Notes under the pieces: model-generated
Databases searched by the model: none
The model's input: only the letters and a program-made list of their open reading frames with translations
Told to the model about the DNA's origin: nothing
Translations under genes and position numbers: made by a program
Source: Bugulina stolonifera
Lineage: Eukaryota > Bryozoa > Gymnolaemata > Cheilostomatida > Bugulidae
Direction of reading: 5' to 3'
NCBI GenBank assembly: GCA_935421135.1
Contig: OW285192.1
Location: forward strand, 9,321,501 to 9,385,500
DNA: 64,000 nt
Shown: positions 12,650 through 26,886 of the stretch, piece by piece
Numbering within the stretch: the stretch's first letter is position 1
Layout of the letters: every line of letters begins with the position of its first letter

Positions 12650-14930
12650 GCTAGAGACTTGGAAAGTAATTACTAGGAACCTGCTTGATCAGCTAGTGTG
12701 CAATGAGTGCTTGTGACTTGTTTACCACTTTTATATACAACTTCATCAATGCGGAAATAATGCTTTCACATGCCATATTTAGTAATAACGTGATAACAAT
12801 ATGTGCCATGAGCATACAATATGCATGCATGTGTAATGGAAATTCCAAGCTAATAGCTTATATTGCTTAGTGTAAACACTGGTGGAACTATCCACATAGT
12901 CAACAACAGGGTTGCACTTGAAAACGTACTGAAGCTTGCACCTCTTGATGGTGACATGTTAATCACAATGTGCTAGGTATTTGTCATATCATATACATCT
13001 GTCATATATCGTATAACGGCCACTATATTATATCCCTTTTAGTGCACTCATTTACAGTGTACCTACATGCAAACTAGTGGTGATGCCTCAATGTGAATCA
13101 GCTACATGTATAACTTGGCACCACTACAAGTCTGCCATCTAAGCTGAATAACTTATAATCGTTATAGCTGAGCCATGCTCCAGAGCATCAAATGCATTCA
13201 TCTCTGTGGGCAGAAAAGTTCCTTGTGTCTTGTAATGGGTGGAAAATAGAATAATCGACTACTTTATTTTTGTCTATTGTTATGCTGGCACCTTCTGTAT
13301 TTCTCTAGGAAACGCCCAAATGGAAAATAGAGATGCTGATGTGTAACAATAGACATCATAATATAATATATACATATTTATACATATTCATATAGCCTCT
13401 ATAAAAAGAAGTTACTAAGTGAAGCATCGTGTGATTCAATTCGATAGACAAACTACTACGTAAACATTTGTGCTGTATTTAGCATTTTACATACATTTTA
13501 TGCTAATGCTCCACTTTTTATATCAGAATATTAGTTTTCAGCTGAATATTGCTACAACGCTTTATGATTCAGTATCACTTCATATTAAAATATAATCAAA
13601 ACACAACGCATATGTGTATAACATTGTCGTCTTTATTATTAAAGTACTGGGCATGCAGGTAGAGACTCTGGTGTTGCTGCATAATTTTATTAAATACATG
13701 TATGTGTACATAGGCTAATGTTATTGTATTATGAAAAAACCAAGGAAAGATGCAAAAGAGAGGTAATAATATATGAAAGAATTGTGACACATATAAATGT
13801 ATAGCATGTTACTAGGGGAGGCTTTTTTCCTTCTTAATAACATTAAATACCAACCTGACACCTGACAACCTGACACATGCTTACAGGTGCCTTGCAGACA
13901 TGTTATACTAAAAACACTTGAATAAGCTGAGCTAAATTTAATTAATTAAAATGGATTTGCATTTTTATTGCTCCTGTCTTCCATATCATGGTTCCTTATA
14001 GGCAACAGTTTTATTTGATGTTTACTGAAGATTTATTAGATAACTGTATATAGATTGTATGGGTGCATGTTGTTGATACACAATCACAGAGTACAGCATA
14101 TTTTCTCTTTTTGGCACTGATGTCAGGTTACGCGGCTGCCATTTCCTCAATCAATATAATTATCCACAATTTAGTCATATTGAAGGGAAATCCCATCCAG
14201 ATTGAGTTTCGGGCTTTCTCCGATTATCTGCCTATTAGCTCGTAAATCTGTGGAGTATGCTGGATTGATAAAGTATGACACTAATAAGGAAGCAAAGTGT
14301 AACATGACTAAGTAACATCTCTATATATAGCTAATTTCCCTCATCGCCTGTTCTCTCTCTGTCTTCCATACTATAATTAAATGTGTAAGGAGTCTAATTA
14401 AATGATGTTGGATCATTCCCTAAAGTTTCTTGTAACCCAAGGTGATCGCGTAATGCCGTCTATGCTTGCAGCAAAAATAACCGTCAATGAGTCGGCATGT
14501 CATAGTCAGCTGTTCTACAAGACACCACACATTCCCCAGTAAAGTATCCAGCGTAATGCAAATTATCCGTGCTTTCAATATAAAATCTGAAATAACTTCA
14601 AGTTTGGGCAAACAGGTTGGGATGTCACCGTTTTGTGCAGCAAGCTCAGTAGTTTTACCTGACAGATATAGCTAGTTTGTAAAGTTGAATGATGTTATAA
14701 AATATGCAAAATATGAGATAATATATTATAACTGAGAAAATATAAATGCAAATGTCAACTTATTGACATTGTTACATAGAAAGTTGTGCAAACAAAGCAG
14801 CTTGTACTTTGTAGTCTGTTAGTCCTAGATACATAGCTATAATATTAATTTTAGATTGTTGTCTACCACATCCTATATGCATATCTAGAATGTACACTGA
14901 ATAGTACGTTCCATGTTCCTTTTATTGTAA

Positions 14931-15170
14931 AAGAACATACATGTATAAGAACATACATGTATAAGAACATACATGTATAAGAACATACATGTATAAGAAC
15001 ATACATGTATAAGAACATACATGTATAAGAACATACATGTATAAGAACATACATGTATAAGAACATACATGTATAAGAACATACATGTATAAGAACATAC
15101 ATGTATAAGAACATACATGTATAAGAACATACATGTATAAGAACATACATGTATAAGAACATACATGTAT
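14931..15170. repeat. 16-bp tandem array, 15 copies (AAGAACATACATGTAT)
   Basis: Fifteen uninterrupted, identical 16-bp units. Because 16 is not a multiple of 3 and the unit lacks stops in some frames, it produces Cys/Tyr/Met repeat open frames on the minus strand, which are artefacts. Perfect identity implies recent expansion or homogenisation. Confidence 0.97.
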
Positions 15171-15452
15171 AAGGCATTGTTTGGCATAGTAGACGCTACA
15201 TGTAATGTCATAACCAAGACATTCATGATTGCAACAAACTTGAATTTTTTGACTTTTACATGTCTAATCAAGTCAATACTATACTATAGATTAATAAATT
15301 CTAAATTTATTTTGCAAGTATATTATGAAGACATACATGTAGTTGCTACATTCATGCTGAAAAAGGATCATGCTGTTAAATATTTTAGGTTATTCAGATA
15401 TAAGTGTACTTAGCCATACTTGTAGGATTTTGGGTTTAGAACGTCTGCATAT

Positions 15453-15551
15453 GCAGAACATGTGCAGAACATGTGCAGAACATGTGCAGAACATGTGCAG
15501 AACATGTGCAGAACATGTGCAGAACATGTGCAGAACATGTGCAGAACATGT
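15453..15551. repeat. 11-bp tandem array, 9 copies (GCAGAACATGT)
   Basis: Nine exact 11-bp units about 280 bp from the 16-bp array. The unit contains AGAACATGT, similar to the AGAACATACATGT of the neighbouring array, so the two may share an origin. Confidence 0.97.
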
Positions 15552-16829
15552 GCAGAGAGAATTGTTACATGTATAGAGCAGGCCAATGAATTTGTGATTT
15601 AAAGCTTTTGAAATGTTCATGTAGGCTAGCTAATATGTAAGAAAAGGCAAGGTTTTGGTCGGCATTTTAAAATAAGAGTTTTGAATGTCTAGAAATTAGT
15701 GATTGTAGTTTTTAAAAATCCTCAAAATTATATTCCGGTAATTATATATGCAGAATATTACCGTATTCCGCATTATTCCAACTTCCTGCAAAAGAAGGAA
15801 TTTGTTGTTTGACCGTGTCCTTGCAGGCTATTGAGAGTTCGCCTGAAGAATAATAAGGAAGTAATACCAGTTCCATTGTGCACTGGTTTTAATGCTTCAG
15901 GAGAATGTTATGACTGCTCCACTTGCTTAGACTTCCTTATTATAAAACAATCAGTAATAGTGTCACTAACCGATTTGTATACCATATACATGTATGTGCA
16001 TGTATATAAACCAGCAATGCATGGCTACATGTAAGACATAAGGCCTTACTCATGCTAGCGACGCTGCAATAGCCCTGAAGATGGGAATTAAATGTTGTGT
16101 ACTCTACATACATTATACATCGTATGCTATAGTGTATTATACAGTATCGAACATCGTAGTGTACATTACATGTCATGTCATATTAGTAAAAGTAGCAATT
16201 CTCTCAACCAATAAGCCAACTGCCTGCACAGGTGTACATGCAATTGTTTAGCATACATGTATGTATATGCTGCCTAATCAAGTATACTGAATCGCAATGA
16301 AGTAGGAATAAAAAAAAATCCAGATTGCTTTCAATAACAACAATCATCATAAATGCTGATAGTATAATAATGGTGAGGTATTCAAATGAATGTAGGAATT
16401 GTATTTACATCAATAGGGATAATGTTGTCATAATATAAAAGGTATGTTGTGAAACCATTGTGATATGTGAGCCAGTCAGCTAGCTACCATATGATGAAAA
16501 ATGTGCTATGAAAAATATTGTCATTGTAGAAACTTCTCTAATAGTTATGTATCACATTGCAACATAAGCAAAGTAATGCTACTACTACAATTCTGTGAAG
16601 TGTGGAGTGCCTGGAGTATATAACATAAGATTATGCATGTATATGAGACTCTGCACTATGTTGACTTAGTAAAGTTGTGGCCAGTCTGCAGACTATTAGA
16701 ATTTATGCTGACGGAAGCTTGATTTTGACATGCATAATTTACTTATTATTATAATATTATGTTGATCGTTCAGAATTTTTGACAGAGGTTAACAATACAG
16801 GAAGGAATAGCTGATGCATTACTAGTATA

Positions 16830-17720
16830 ATGGTGTGACCACCTCAATTGCTAAGCACGGCTGCTAGCCGCCTTGATATACTTTCTACTAATGTTTTACA
16901 GTACTGTATTTGGATCCGATGCTGTTGTTGGTTGAAGTTCAGCAACCACAAGCTTTCGATAGGGTTCAAGTCGGGCTGTTCCCTGGCTGATCTAGCACTT
17001 GCTCCATGAGGTCACCTTTGGCTCTCTTGAACTGATGCCCTGAAGCTTTATCATACATAATGAAAATTATCACCCATGTGCATAGCCAACTTGTTTTTGT
17101 GAAGTTCTATGTATCTTTCTCAACTCATAGCAACACTTTGCTTGAGAAACATCAGAAACAGACAGAAGTTGCATCCCAGATCATTTGGCTGGGCGGAGTG
17201 CTTTACAGTCAAGACTATGTACCTAGAGTCGAGTTTCTTTGATGTCTGCATACGTCTACATGCCTCTTTCATGGATTGAACTACAACACAGGCGATTCAT
17301 TCAAAAACTTTACATGTGAACAATAATCGGGCGTCCATGTTCATATTTCTTTGCAAACTGCATTCGTTTCTGTATCATTTGTGTTTTCAGACAGGGTTTT
17401 GCAGTGGGCTTCAAAAAACTAACTCAAAATCATTGCAAAAACAACGACTGACTGATTGTTCTTGTACTGGCTTTAGTTCCACTTTCAATGAGTCGAGATT
17501 GGATCTTTGCACAGGAACTTGTTAATGACCGAACAGCTACATGTAAATGCTTGATTTCAAAGTCATCTCTAACTGTGGCGGCCAAAACTCGGATTTCCCT
17601 TGAAGCCTTGGGTTCTCTTGTACCCCACAGTAATTTGGTGTCTTGCTAGCTCAACTCTTTTACAGTATCCCTCTTGACAGAGAATGGCAATTTTCTCCCT
17701 AATTTTAGGTACTAACGGTT
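16830..17720 (-). pseudogene. Degenerate Tc1/mariner-family transposase
   Basis: Conceptual minus-strand translation across shifting frames gives transposase blocks in the right order. From about 17720 down these are a Tc1-type N-terminal region, KRMQFAKKYEHGR near 17370, YIVLTVKHSAQ near 17200, the catalytic-Asp block YDKASGHQFKRAK near 17050, SPDLNPIESLW near 16960, and the C-terminal LVESISRRLAAVLSN near 16870. Tc1/mariner transposases use a DDE/D triad to cut and paste DNA. Multiple stops and frame changes make this copy dead. The terminal inverted repeats and TA duplications were not located. Confidence 0.8.
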
Positions 17721-18640
17721 GCTTTCGTACCATTTCTTCTAGTAATGTCCTTGGTTGTACGTATGCAGCTAAATCCCGTTTTCAAAGTAGGTAATAATGC
17801 AAGCGACTTCTGCAAAACATTGCATAGCTTCATGTTTCACTCGGGCAAATAATATATGCATACAGTACATACATGCATATGCCTATGTATATACACCTAA
17901 ATCGATCACTAGTTACTCCAGAGTTGGAAATTTTTCATTATATGCATATAAATAGCATCAGCACTATGACATGGCATGGTTTCATGTCTGCACATAGGCA
18001 CCTTGCCAAAAGCATAAAGCATGACAATAATAATATGGTAGTTGATTACAAATATAAATGGATATCAATTGATTTGGAGCTTGGAAGCTTCCATATAGTA
18101 TCTGTTATTGCCAATTTTATTTGAACTGATTTGACATTTGGCATTCTAGGCAATTTACGATTTACGTATAGATAATGTTAGTACAAGTGAATCTTAGTAC
18201 AAGAGAACTAAGACAAAAATATGCAAATTGTAGAATTATAAAATATGAAAATTCTGCCCTGCAAATACTGTTTAGCACTGCAAGTAGTAATCTGGTGAAA
18301 CTAGAACTAGCATTATTGTTGTTCTATGGAATGAAGCAGCAAATGGACTCGTTTTTTTGTTAGCTTATCTCCATATCAAGTCCATGGAGGGTCGAAAGTT
18401 CCACTTCCTGGAACAGCTGTGAGCTATTTATTCTGTAGATTAGATCTACATGAATATCTGTATAATATTAGGGTTGCGACCTTCAGTCGCCTGCAGCTAA
18501 ACAATTATCAATCAATAGTTTGAGATGTAAACACTTTATAGTTTACATAATATAATCATATAGTCAAACAGTATTTGTTATATTATGATGACAAGGTTGG
18601 GAATTCCCGATTAACAACTTGCACACCAATATCATGATAC

Positions 18641-18976
18641 ACGTCATGTCGTTACACATGTACTACGTCATGTCGTTACACATGTACTACGTCATGTCGT
18701 TACACATGTACTACGTCATGTCGTTACACATGTACTACGTCATGTCGTTACACATGTACTACGTCATGTCGTTACACATGTACTACGTCATGTCGTTACA
18801 CATGTACTACGTCATGTCGTTACACATGTACTACGTCATGTCGTTACACATGTACTACGTCATGTCGTTACACATGTACTACGTCATGTCGTTACACATG
18901 TACTACGTCATGTCGTTACACATGTACTACGTCATGTCGTTACACATGTACTACGTCATGTCGTTACACATGTACT
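18641..18976. repeat. 24-bp tandem array, 14 copies
   Basis: Fourteen identical 24-bp units beginning ACGTCATGTCGTTACACATG. The unit length is divisible by 3, so the array is open as an MSLHMYYV-type repeat on the plus strand. There is no supporting start or splice context, so it is treated as a satellite. The unit contains both ACGTCA and ACATGT. Confidence 0.97.
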
Positions 18977-20893
18977 AGGTTTATCACCAGTCTAAACATC
19001 CAATAGCATACAATATTATGCCCCATATTACAAACTGGATAGGCATGTCTATAACAATAATATTTAAACTAGATTTGGCTGGTTACTTAGTCAGTGGCAA
19101 GAACAATGAAATTAAAACCTTTAAAAGTTGCAGGCATATGCATACAAGTGAATAGTCATGTAGATACATGTACAATGTACATGTACATGTACAAGTGAAT
19201 ATACATGCAAGTGGAAATAGTCATGTAGGTTATATGTACAATGTACATGTACATTGACTACATGTTGTATCAGCTACCATCTAATGCTCAAGTCATGTGT
19301 AATTGTGTCATGGGTTAAAAGTCATATAGGCAAATGGTGTCTTAGCATTATATTGTCAAGTTCATTGCAAATTGTTGTACCGGGTACATGCATATAATGC
19401 AAAATATAAATCGTTTTTATGATGCATGTAAAAAGCAGTGCAAAAATTTTAATTTTTATTCCTGATATTTTAATGCTAGAGTTCTAGTATCATATCAGGG
19501 TAACATATTCCCTGATATGATTCTAGGACTAGTATCGAAATGTCAGAAATGAAAAACAAAAATGCGCCGAGTACTACACTTTGTGGCTGACCACTCAGTC
19601 CCTGCAGATCAGGACTTGAAATAATGGAGGTCTCCTGTGTGTATTTCACCTGCATGCAGGGTAAAGATTTACCTCTGCCCTCTTCGATACAAGAGCAGCC
19701 ACATCACGGCGGGGCAGGTGAAAAAACGGCAGCACCAGCACTACAAAATGAGCTCACACACCACTATAAAATAAGACACACTTAGCTGTGGTATATAAAA
19801 ATACCACCAACATACTCAAAATTGAGGGTCTGCCATTATCTTATCTTATGTCATAGAACTTCCAACCCACACCAACATCTTCAAGTACCATAAATAGTTT
19901 TGCTGCACAAATATAAATATACATGTATTACTGTTATCTCTGAAGGATGCTTTGAAATGGGAAACCCAGTCATAATAATATCACCTGCACACAGCAGCAC
20001 TTGCAGTAATGGCGATGCAGTAACAGTGATATCCACAAACATTCACAAGCAAATCTGGTATGAGCAATAGAAATGATACCTAGGCCTCAAACCTGTAGAT
20101 TTTAAATCTGTATGTATAGCGATGATTCCTACTATGTTGTGCATTCATAAAGTGAAGTTGTCTTCTCTTCTTTCTTTCTCGCCACGTATGGACACAATTT
20201 ATTTAATTTCTTCCAATCAAATAGCTGAATTTTCTAAAATCATTCCTCATTTACATGTACATAAAACCTAGAGTTCTTCAACAAACACAGCAAAAAGCTC
20301 CTTTGAAAAAGCCTGATTTTCAAAAAACAGTTATTGACCAATTTTAGAGCAGAAATCTTTCCAGGGAATGTAGTGACTGTTTCTATAAAAAAGTAAAGAG
20401 GAGTTGTCTGTCGTGTATCTAAGTGACAGATTATAGGCAAGTGGAAACTCAAGAGGGGATAACTGAGTGTATGTAGCCGTGTGCTATCAGCAGAGTGCTG
20501 ATGCTCTTCATATTCATACTTTGTACAAGTATAGCAATGTGCAAGCCCTGAAATAATGACCTTGATCTGTAATTACCATGACGGAGATAAATTAGTTGTA
20601 TAACAGTGAATCAGTTATCTACTATAATGACAGTCTGCATTTAGATGTTTTACTATCATACACAGTGAAATGACAACTTCACACAAAATTTTCTCTTCAT
20701 TAGAACTGCTATGTGCCTACTGTACGTAAATGCCCCGGGTTCAAACCCCAGTCAGGGTCTGATAATTTTATGGGTATGACACTATAGTCCCCGAATGCTG
20801 AAAATGATAAACCCCTTGCAAAAATACTAACACTGCACATGCATTTACATAAGTATTACATGTGCATGTGTTAGTTTACAGCCTGCGCATTCC

Positions 20894-21016
20894 CAGGCTT
20901 GCCAAGTTCAGTTGATGAAAATCAGGGAGATTCAGCATTTGGGTGGAGTGGGGCACCAAAATTTGAGTTGAAAATCAGAAAGTCTCCTGCAGAATCAGAG
21001 AGACTTGGTAAGCCTG
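20894..21016 (+). mobile_element. hAT-like MITE, copy A
   Basis: A compact 123-bp copy with inverted ends CAGGCTTGCCAAGTT and ACTTGGTAAGCCTG. The 8-bp flanks (CGCATTCC and CACATACA) match at 5 of 8 positions, compatible with an aged 8-bp target duplication. No coding capacity. Confidence 0.7.
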
Positions 21017-21894
21017 CACATACATGTATCTATGTAGACGTAGACCACATGTAACGTGCAGTATATTGTCGCACATTATATACTACATGCGATCTGCAGC
21101 AAGTGTCACCAATGTACATGTACTTCTGCAAAAAATAAAACTTTTTCTGTGCAATGTGTTAATATTATGCACATCAAAGGAACCAGCAATAAGCAACTCT
21201 GGTCAAATTTATATTGTTTCCTGTTAGACCTTAGGTGTGCAATTTACTGTCTCTCTTAATTATTTGTTGTGTTGGGAGAATAATCACCAGTCAACCCAAA
21301 CCAACCAAATTCCACTCTCACTAATATAAAACATAAAACATACACATGCAACAGTTCAGTGCATGGAATGTTTGTGAAATGCAAAATACGTTTACCAGTA
21401 ATTTTCAGGCCGTGCTAGCTCAAGCAACAACTGGGTTTAAAGAGGGAGAATGAATTTATCTGATTTCCTTTTTGTAGGAGCTGTGTCATCATGTAACATA
21501 CTCTATTGTCTTACTGTATTGTAAGCGTCTACAATCTACATGAACATGTATAAGTGTAATTACTAAACACAAGCATCTACATACATGTACGTGTACCTGT
21601 GTAAAATAGGATGTTGTCTAGTGTTACCTAATGCTATTTTCCTACTATAATATCATATAATATAATTCAGTGTACGAACTTGCTGTACATAGAGTATATA
21701 AGTAGGAGAAGAGGGGATAATTCTGAATGCAAATGCTGATAACTTTATAAATCCAACAATGCTATCATACATCTACATGTAATAGCACTCTCAAATACAT
21801 ATACATGGAGATACCTTTGTACTTTGACCATGATAATTACATCATAATGTAGACTAAAATCCCAGATTATCAATAAGACATGATGAGCTATATC

Positions 21895-21998
21895 TGCCAC
21901 GTAGTCAAAAATTCTCATACCAACCTAACACTGGATGATGGACTGTGATGTAATACCCTCTAGTAAAAATCTCCGTGTTGGTAACATGAGTAACTACA
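21895..21998 (+). repeat. Dispersed duplicate, copy 1
   Basis: About 105 bp starting TGCCACGTAGTCAAAA and containing GGATGATGGACTGTGATGTA, repeated in the same orientation at 23379-23479 with scattered differences. The nature of the repeat is unknown. Confidence 0.7.
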
Positions 21999-23378
21999 CA
22001 GTCATGTAAATAGCTTTATCACAGCAACAGCGTACACACTTTACTTGTAGAGGTGCATGGTGCATGATGTAATGATATACAATGTACTATGTTGGTATGT
22101 AATTGTTATTAGATTTATTTGACTCATGAATCTACATAGGTAATGAGCATTGCATACATACATCTACCAGTATTCACACATTATTCACACTGCATTTATG
22201 GTAAAATTACTCTCTCATGAGAAATCCGTATAAGATGTTATCCCCTTGATAATTTAATTCTCACACACTGTAGGGACTTAATCCGTGGTCATGCACATGA
22301 AATACGGCTTCATCATCAGCCAACCAGGAACTCGTATTTTGAGATGAATCTACAACTATCGGTGTGTAAAGTATTTTTATCCTCTAGTTTGCATTTGATA
22401 CTTGTTTGAGAAAGAGGAAATGGAATAAAATAAACAAGAGAGGATAACTTCACATTATAATCAGTGCATCAAGTGTAGATGTATTCCTATAAATGAATAC
22501 TTCTATTATTCTAATTTGGTACAATAGCAGTAATTGAGCAATTGAGCAATTGCTGTTGAGTGCTAACAAACAGTGTGCAACAGTATACGTGTACAGGTAT
22601 AATACATATAAACAACTTTGTGCATTTACAAAATTATTTGTGCTTTCAAAGCTGTAACAATGTACATGTACCAACATAATGCAGGTCTACGGTAATTCCA
22701 CCCCTTGCATATGGTGTGGTGCAGTTCACTTTCTCTTATTTTGATTAATCATGCTAAGATTTCAGCCTAAAGTCCTGAACAGGTATGCCCCAACTCCAAT
22801 ACAGGTCAAAGTCATAACCAACTTCTTACCCCTGGCCCTATAAGCTGCAAATTATAATATGTATATGTTAATTTACCATAGATTCAAAGTAATGTATGTT
22901 ATACCTAATACCTCATTTTTTATTACTTGTCTAATAGCATCATGTATATCTACATGTACAAATGTAATATACAACCACAAACAAAATGTTACCAATACTA
23001 CAAAGAAGGTGGGGGGGGGAGAAATTTTGGTGAACGCGACGCACCTGCAGCATATCAAAAGTGTATTGTTTATCAAAGTGTGTACCCCTTGACTTTAGAG
23101 GTGGGTAAGCACTATGTGCACTGATTACCCTGATTCTGTACACAGCAGTAAACACACAGTAATACATAGTCAATAATACATGTACATTGTAGTACAGTGC
23201 ATAATACTGACCAAGTAAAGGGAGAGTGGACAATTCCATACCAGTAGGCCTAATATTTACATTCTTACTAATTCAGCATGGAGCTGCTGGTATACTATAA
23301 CTATACTATAAAATCTACAAATTAAAAATCTACCTCTGACTATCCCATTATTCAATGAGACACAATTAGCTAATAGCT

Positions 23379-23479
23379 GCCACGTAGTCAAAAGTTACTC
23401 ATATCTAACATTGGATGATGGACTGTGATGTAATACTCTCTAGTAAAGATCTCAGTGTTGGTAACATGAGTAACAATAA
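23379..23479 (+). repeat. Dispersed duplicate, copy 2
   Basis: Second copy of the 21895-21998 segment, about 1.5 kb away. It shares TGTTGGTAACATGAGTAAC as well as the central block. Confidence 0.7.
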
Positions 23480-23745
23480 ATAGTTTCATCACAGCAACCA
23501 GCATGTATTGGTAATAACACATGTACATTAATTTTAATAAATACATTTGCAATATTGCTAGTAATCTCTATTTTAATGTTGAGTCATCTACCCATCTCCC
23601 TGTACATGTATATTTTAAGATTAGAATTTGCATTTGCAATAAAGTTGCTATAAAATTAATTTGGATCCATGTTGCAATTTCCTAATTATGGTTTTATGAG
23701 TAAGCAAGTCATTAATCAACCTTTCCTGTAAAAATATAGTATAAT

Positions 23746-23910
23746 GTAATATAATACAATGTATCTTTTATAATATAATATTATTGTAATATAATACAAT
23801 GTATCTTTTATAATATAATATTATTGTAATATAATACAATGTATCTGTTATAATATAATATTATTGTAATATAATACAATGTATCTTTTATAATATAATA
23901 TTATTGTAAT
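23746..23910. repeat. 40-bp AT-only-like tandem array, about 4 copies
   Basis: A 40-bp unit starting GTATCTTTTATAATATAATA is repeated from 23761 with one substitution (CTTTTA to CTGTTA in the third unit). Partial units lie on both sides. Confidence 0.95.
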
Positions 23911-26720
23911 ACATGAAGCAGTAGCAGTTTGATTACAGTTGAATTGACTCCACACTTGAGGGGCGGGCTATGCCGGGTGGCAACAATATAACACTCAGCT
24001 GTTGCAGTCCAAATATATTTTAAAAATTCTTTGACTGACTGAACTACAATATATGCTAAAGCGAGAAAATCTTTTATAGCTGGTACATGATTATACTGCA
24101 TACAACTTGGCTCAAATACTATGTATATCAGTGTGTATGTTAATATACCACTTGGCAGGGTCTATATTAGCTATTCATAAACTGGTTTTGAGTAAATATT
24201 CCAAGGTACCCACCTTTATTTAGCCTACTTGTAACACCCAGGCAACCTTTTATACCAAGCGATAAATATGCATGTACATGTACATACACGTAGACTGCTG
24301 GCCCACAGGCTATATAAAGTTCTCATTCAGTAGGGGATAAATAAATAATGTAATAATCACATGCAGCTTAACAGGGTCTTGTGATAAAATGCTGATGTTA
24401 GCATGACACCATATCACTCACCAACCATATGGGGTGATCAAGTGATTTATACATGTATAATAAGGAATTAAATCATGAATTGAAATTGCACAAATTTTAA
24501 TCTTTAGCTGATTTAGGGAGGGCTTAAGGCAATAGGATAACAAATCACATGACCCTTAATGTAGCAGGAAGTACATGTATATCTATATTTATATATATTA
24601 TGTACAATGTGTATAGGCTATTAGCCTGTAGATTGTGTTAGGTTTTTATTTATTTAAATACTTTATATAATATCATACATGTACATTACATGTATGCCAC
24701 ATTTGTGATGTCTACATAAATTAGAAACACTAGTTATACATAACACATTGTATGTATGTACCAATGATCTTCTTCTTTGACTAACACAATCATGCAATAC
24801 TACATGTATATTTCTCTGCTATAATTTGAATGTATATGTACATGAGTGTAATCGATGTACAATGTACATATGTACAATACTGCATATAATACATGTGTAA
24901 CACTACAGGTGGATGTATCAGGTACAATATTACTGTAGAATATACCTTATCTAGGAGTAGGCTACAATAATTATGCTAAACTTAGGTGCAATGCGTCTAT
25001 TGTCTGTGCCATATGCTGCGTAGAATGCTACACAACATGTACATGTAATAGCAGGAATACACCACATCAGTGTTATTGTATGTAGAGTATACACCTACAC
25101 TTACGCCTACACTTACATGTACATCTAGCGGCCAATAATACAAAGGATATGAGTCATAAGTGTTACACAATCTATGATTCGCCCAGAATGAGTGATACAT
25201 ATGAGCTATGCCAATTAAGTGTAACATAACAGTTAGATAATCACATTCTTGGCAGTGTAGTAATTTGAAATTTATTAAAATTGACGTGGGCAACAATTCT
25301 AAAGAGATTTATTGGTGGATATAAAATGATTTGGGCCGCTGAGAAAAATGTGTCACACTGCCTGGGATGTTAGCGACGAGAGAGAGAGGATAACTTTCTA
25401 TTATGACCATTATCATAAAGCTTTTCCATATTACCATCCATGGTGCCTACAATAAATACACTGTTGTGTAAAATAGTTTAGATTACTTCAGTAAGATAAA
25501 TGGTGAATGTTGTAGAGACTTGGAGTTGTCTTCTCAGATAAAGATATGTGCTTAGCTGTGATACATTCAGAAATACGAATCATATTTTTACAGCTATTAC
25601 AGCATTCGTTAGGCCTACTAGCAAATATTATTTATATGAAATTTACTAGTATAAGCTTGCTATTTGTGAATGGAATTCCATAAAACAGTTACTTTTAACT
25701 AGTTGTAATATCATTACAAATGAACATGCATTATTTGGTTTGAGCATCTTGCCATGAAAAGTGTAGAAGGATTTTATAAACTTGATGCTAGCAAGTTATT
25801 TCATAAAAAATGTTTTTGCTGTACAACGTAAACATGTAACAGGGTTTAGTAGGTCGGTCAGCAGGAAATAACATGCTTGCATTTGAGAGTTATTTGTGGC
25901 AAATGCTGCTACCATCATCTACACCTATACAGCATCTGAACTGATGGACCTACAGTATTTGAATAGTTCTAGGTAAGTATTATTATACAACCAGCTATTC
26001 AGCTTTTAGGCCGGCTTTGATTATATTTGGATTTTCCTTCCCTTCACCTACTATTATGCGTATCATGGTCATCATGTACAGTTATATATCTGTTTACATT
26101 AGCGCAGTATATATCATCTATCATCATAATATACCAGACAAAGGCTATGCAAACTGCGGTTGAAGTCTACTTGAGACAATTATGACTACATGACTAAGAT
26201 CAGCTGCAAGGTTCAATGTAATCTATCAATCTATCATACACAAGGAGATACAGTGTATGTGACTATAATCATGTGTGATGCTACTTGGTTGCCATAGCAC
26301 CACCAAGTACTTGCCTGCCACTGCCGGTTTTATTTTACCTACATGATGTAAGCCTAGTGATGCAGTGCCACAATTCTAAGATGGAAATAATGATCATTGT
26401 TTGCTAAAATAGTTGTATTTTGATAAATCATGTTATAATAACATTATGATAGCTGGTGTATGCTACAGTGTACTAATCCAGTATCCTGCATATTTATTAG
26501 CATACACCCAAGCTAACGTTGGAGACTGCCCGTCTGCAACAAGCTTCTTAGTGAAAGTAACATTTGAAGCACTTGTGTAAGATTTTGTGCCTTGAGGTTA
26601 GGGTGATCAACCAATAGTAACATAGAAAATACAATACTTCTCTTGCTTCTTCAGTTCATGCTAAGAACAAGAGCTCTTGAAATGTCTCCACTTTTACACC
26701 CAATTCTTCTGTGCAGCCAA

Positions 26721-26886
26721 CTTAGTTGAAGAAGTGGAGAAATTTGAGATAGCCTTTGTTCATTGGCGGAGCTGAAGCAAAAGAAGTTGTCTTTTATAAC
26801 TTTAGTTGGTTAACTGCCGTTACCCTAAACCCCAACCACATAAAGGAACTAAGGCTATCAAGATTTCTTCACTACTGCACCTAACA
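26721..26886. mobile_element. Small inverted-repeat element (MITE), diverged copy
   Basis: About 166 bp with inverted arms around GAAGTGGAGAAATTTGAGAT and its complement near the other end, and the internal block CCCCAACCACA. It is related to the better preserved copy at 49310-49478. Flanking duplications are no longer clear. Confidence 0.65.

Noticed and set aside
14863..15271. Cys/Tyr/Met repeat open frames
   Set aside because: Produced by the perfect 16-bp array; no gene context.
14931..18976. CRISPR-like regularly spaced repeats
   Set aside because: The repeats are head-to-tail with no unique spacers, and the context is eukaryotic.
18619..18978. MSLHMYYV-repeat open frame of 119 codons
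   Set aside because: The 24-bp satellite keeps one frame open by arithmetic; no start, splice or downstream coding support.
20735..20765. tRNA-like T arm (GGGTTCAAACCCC)
   Set aside because: No acceptor, D or anticodon arms could be drawn around it; probably a SINE remnant or chance.
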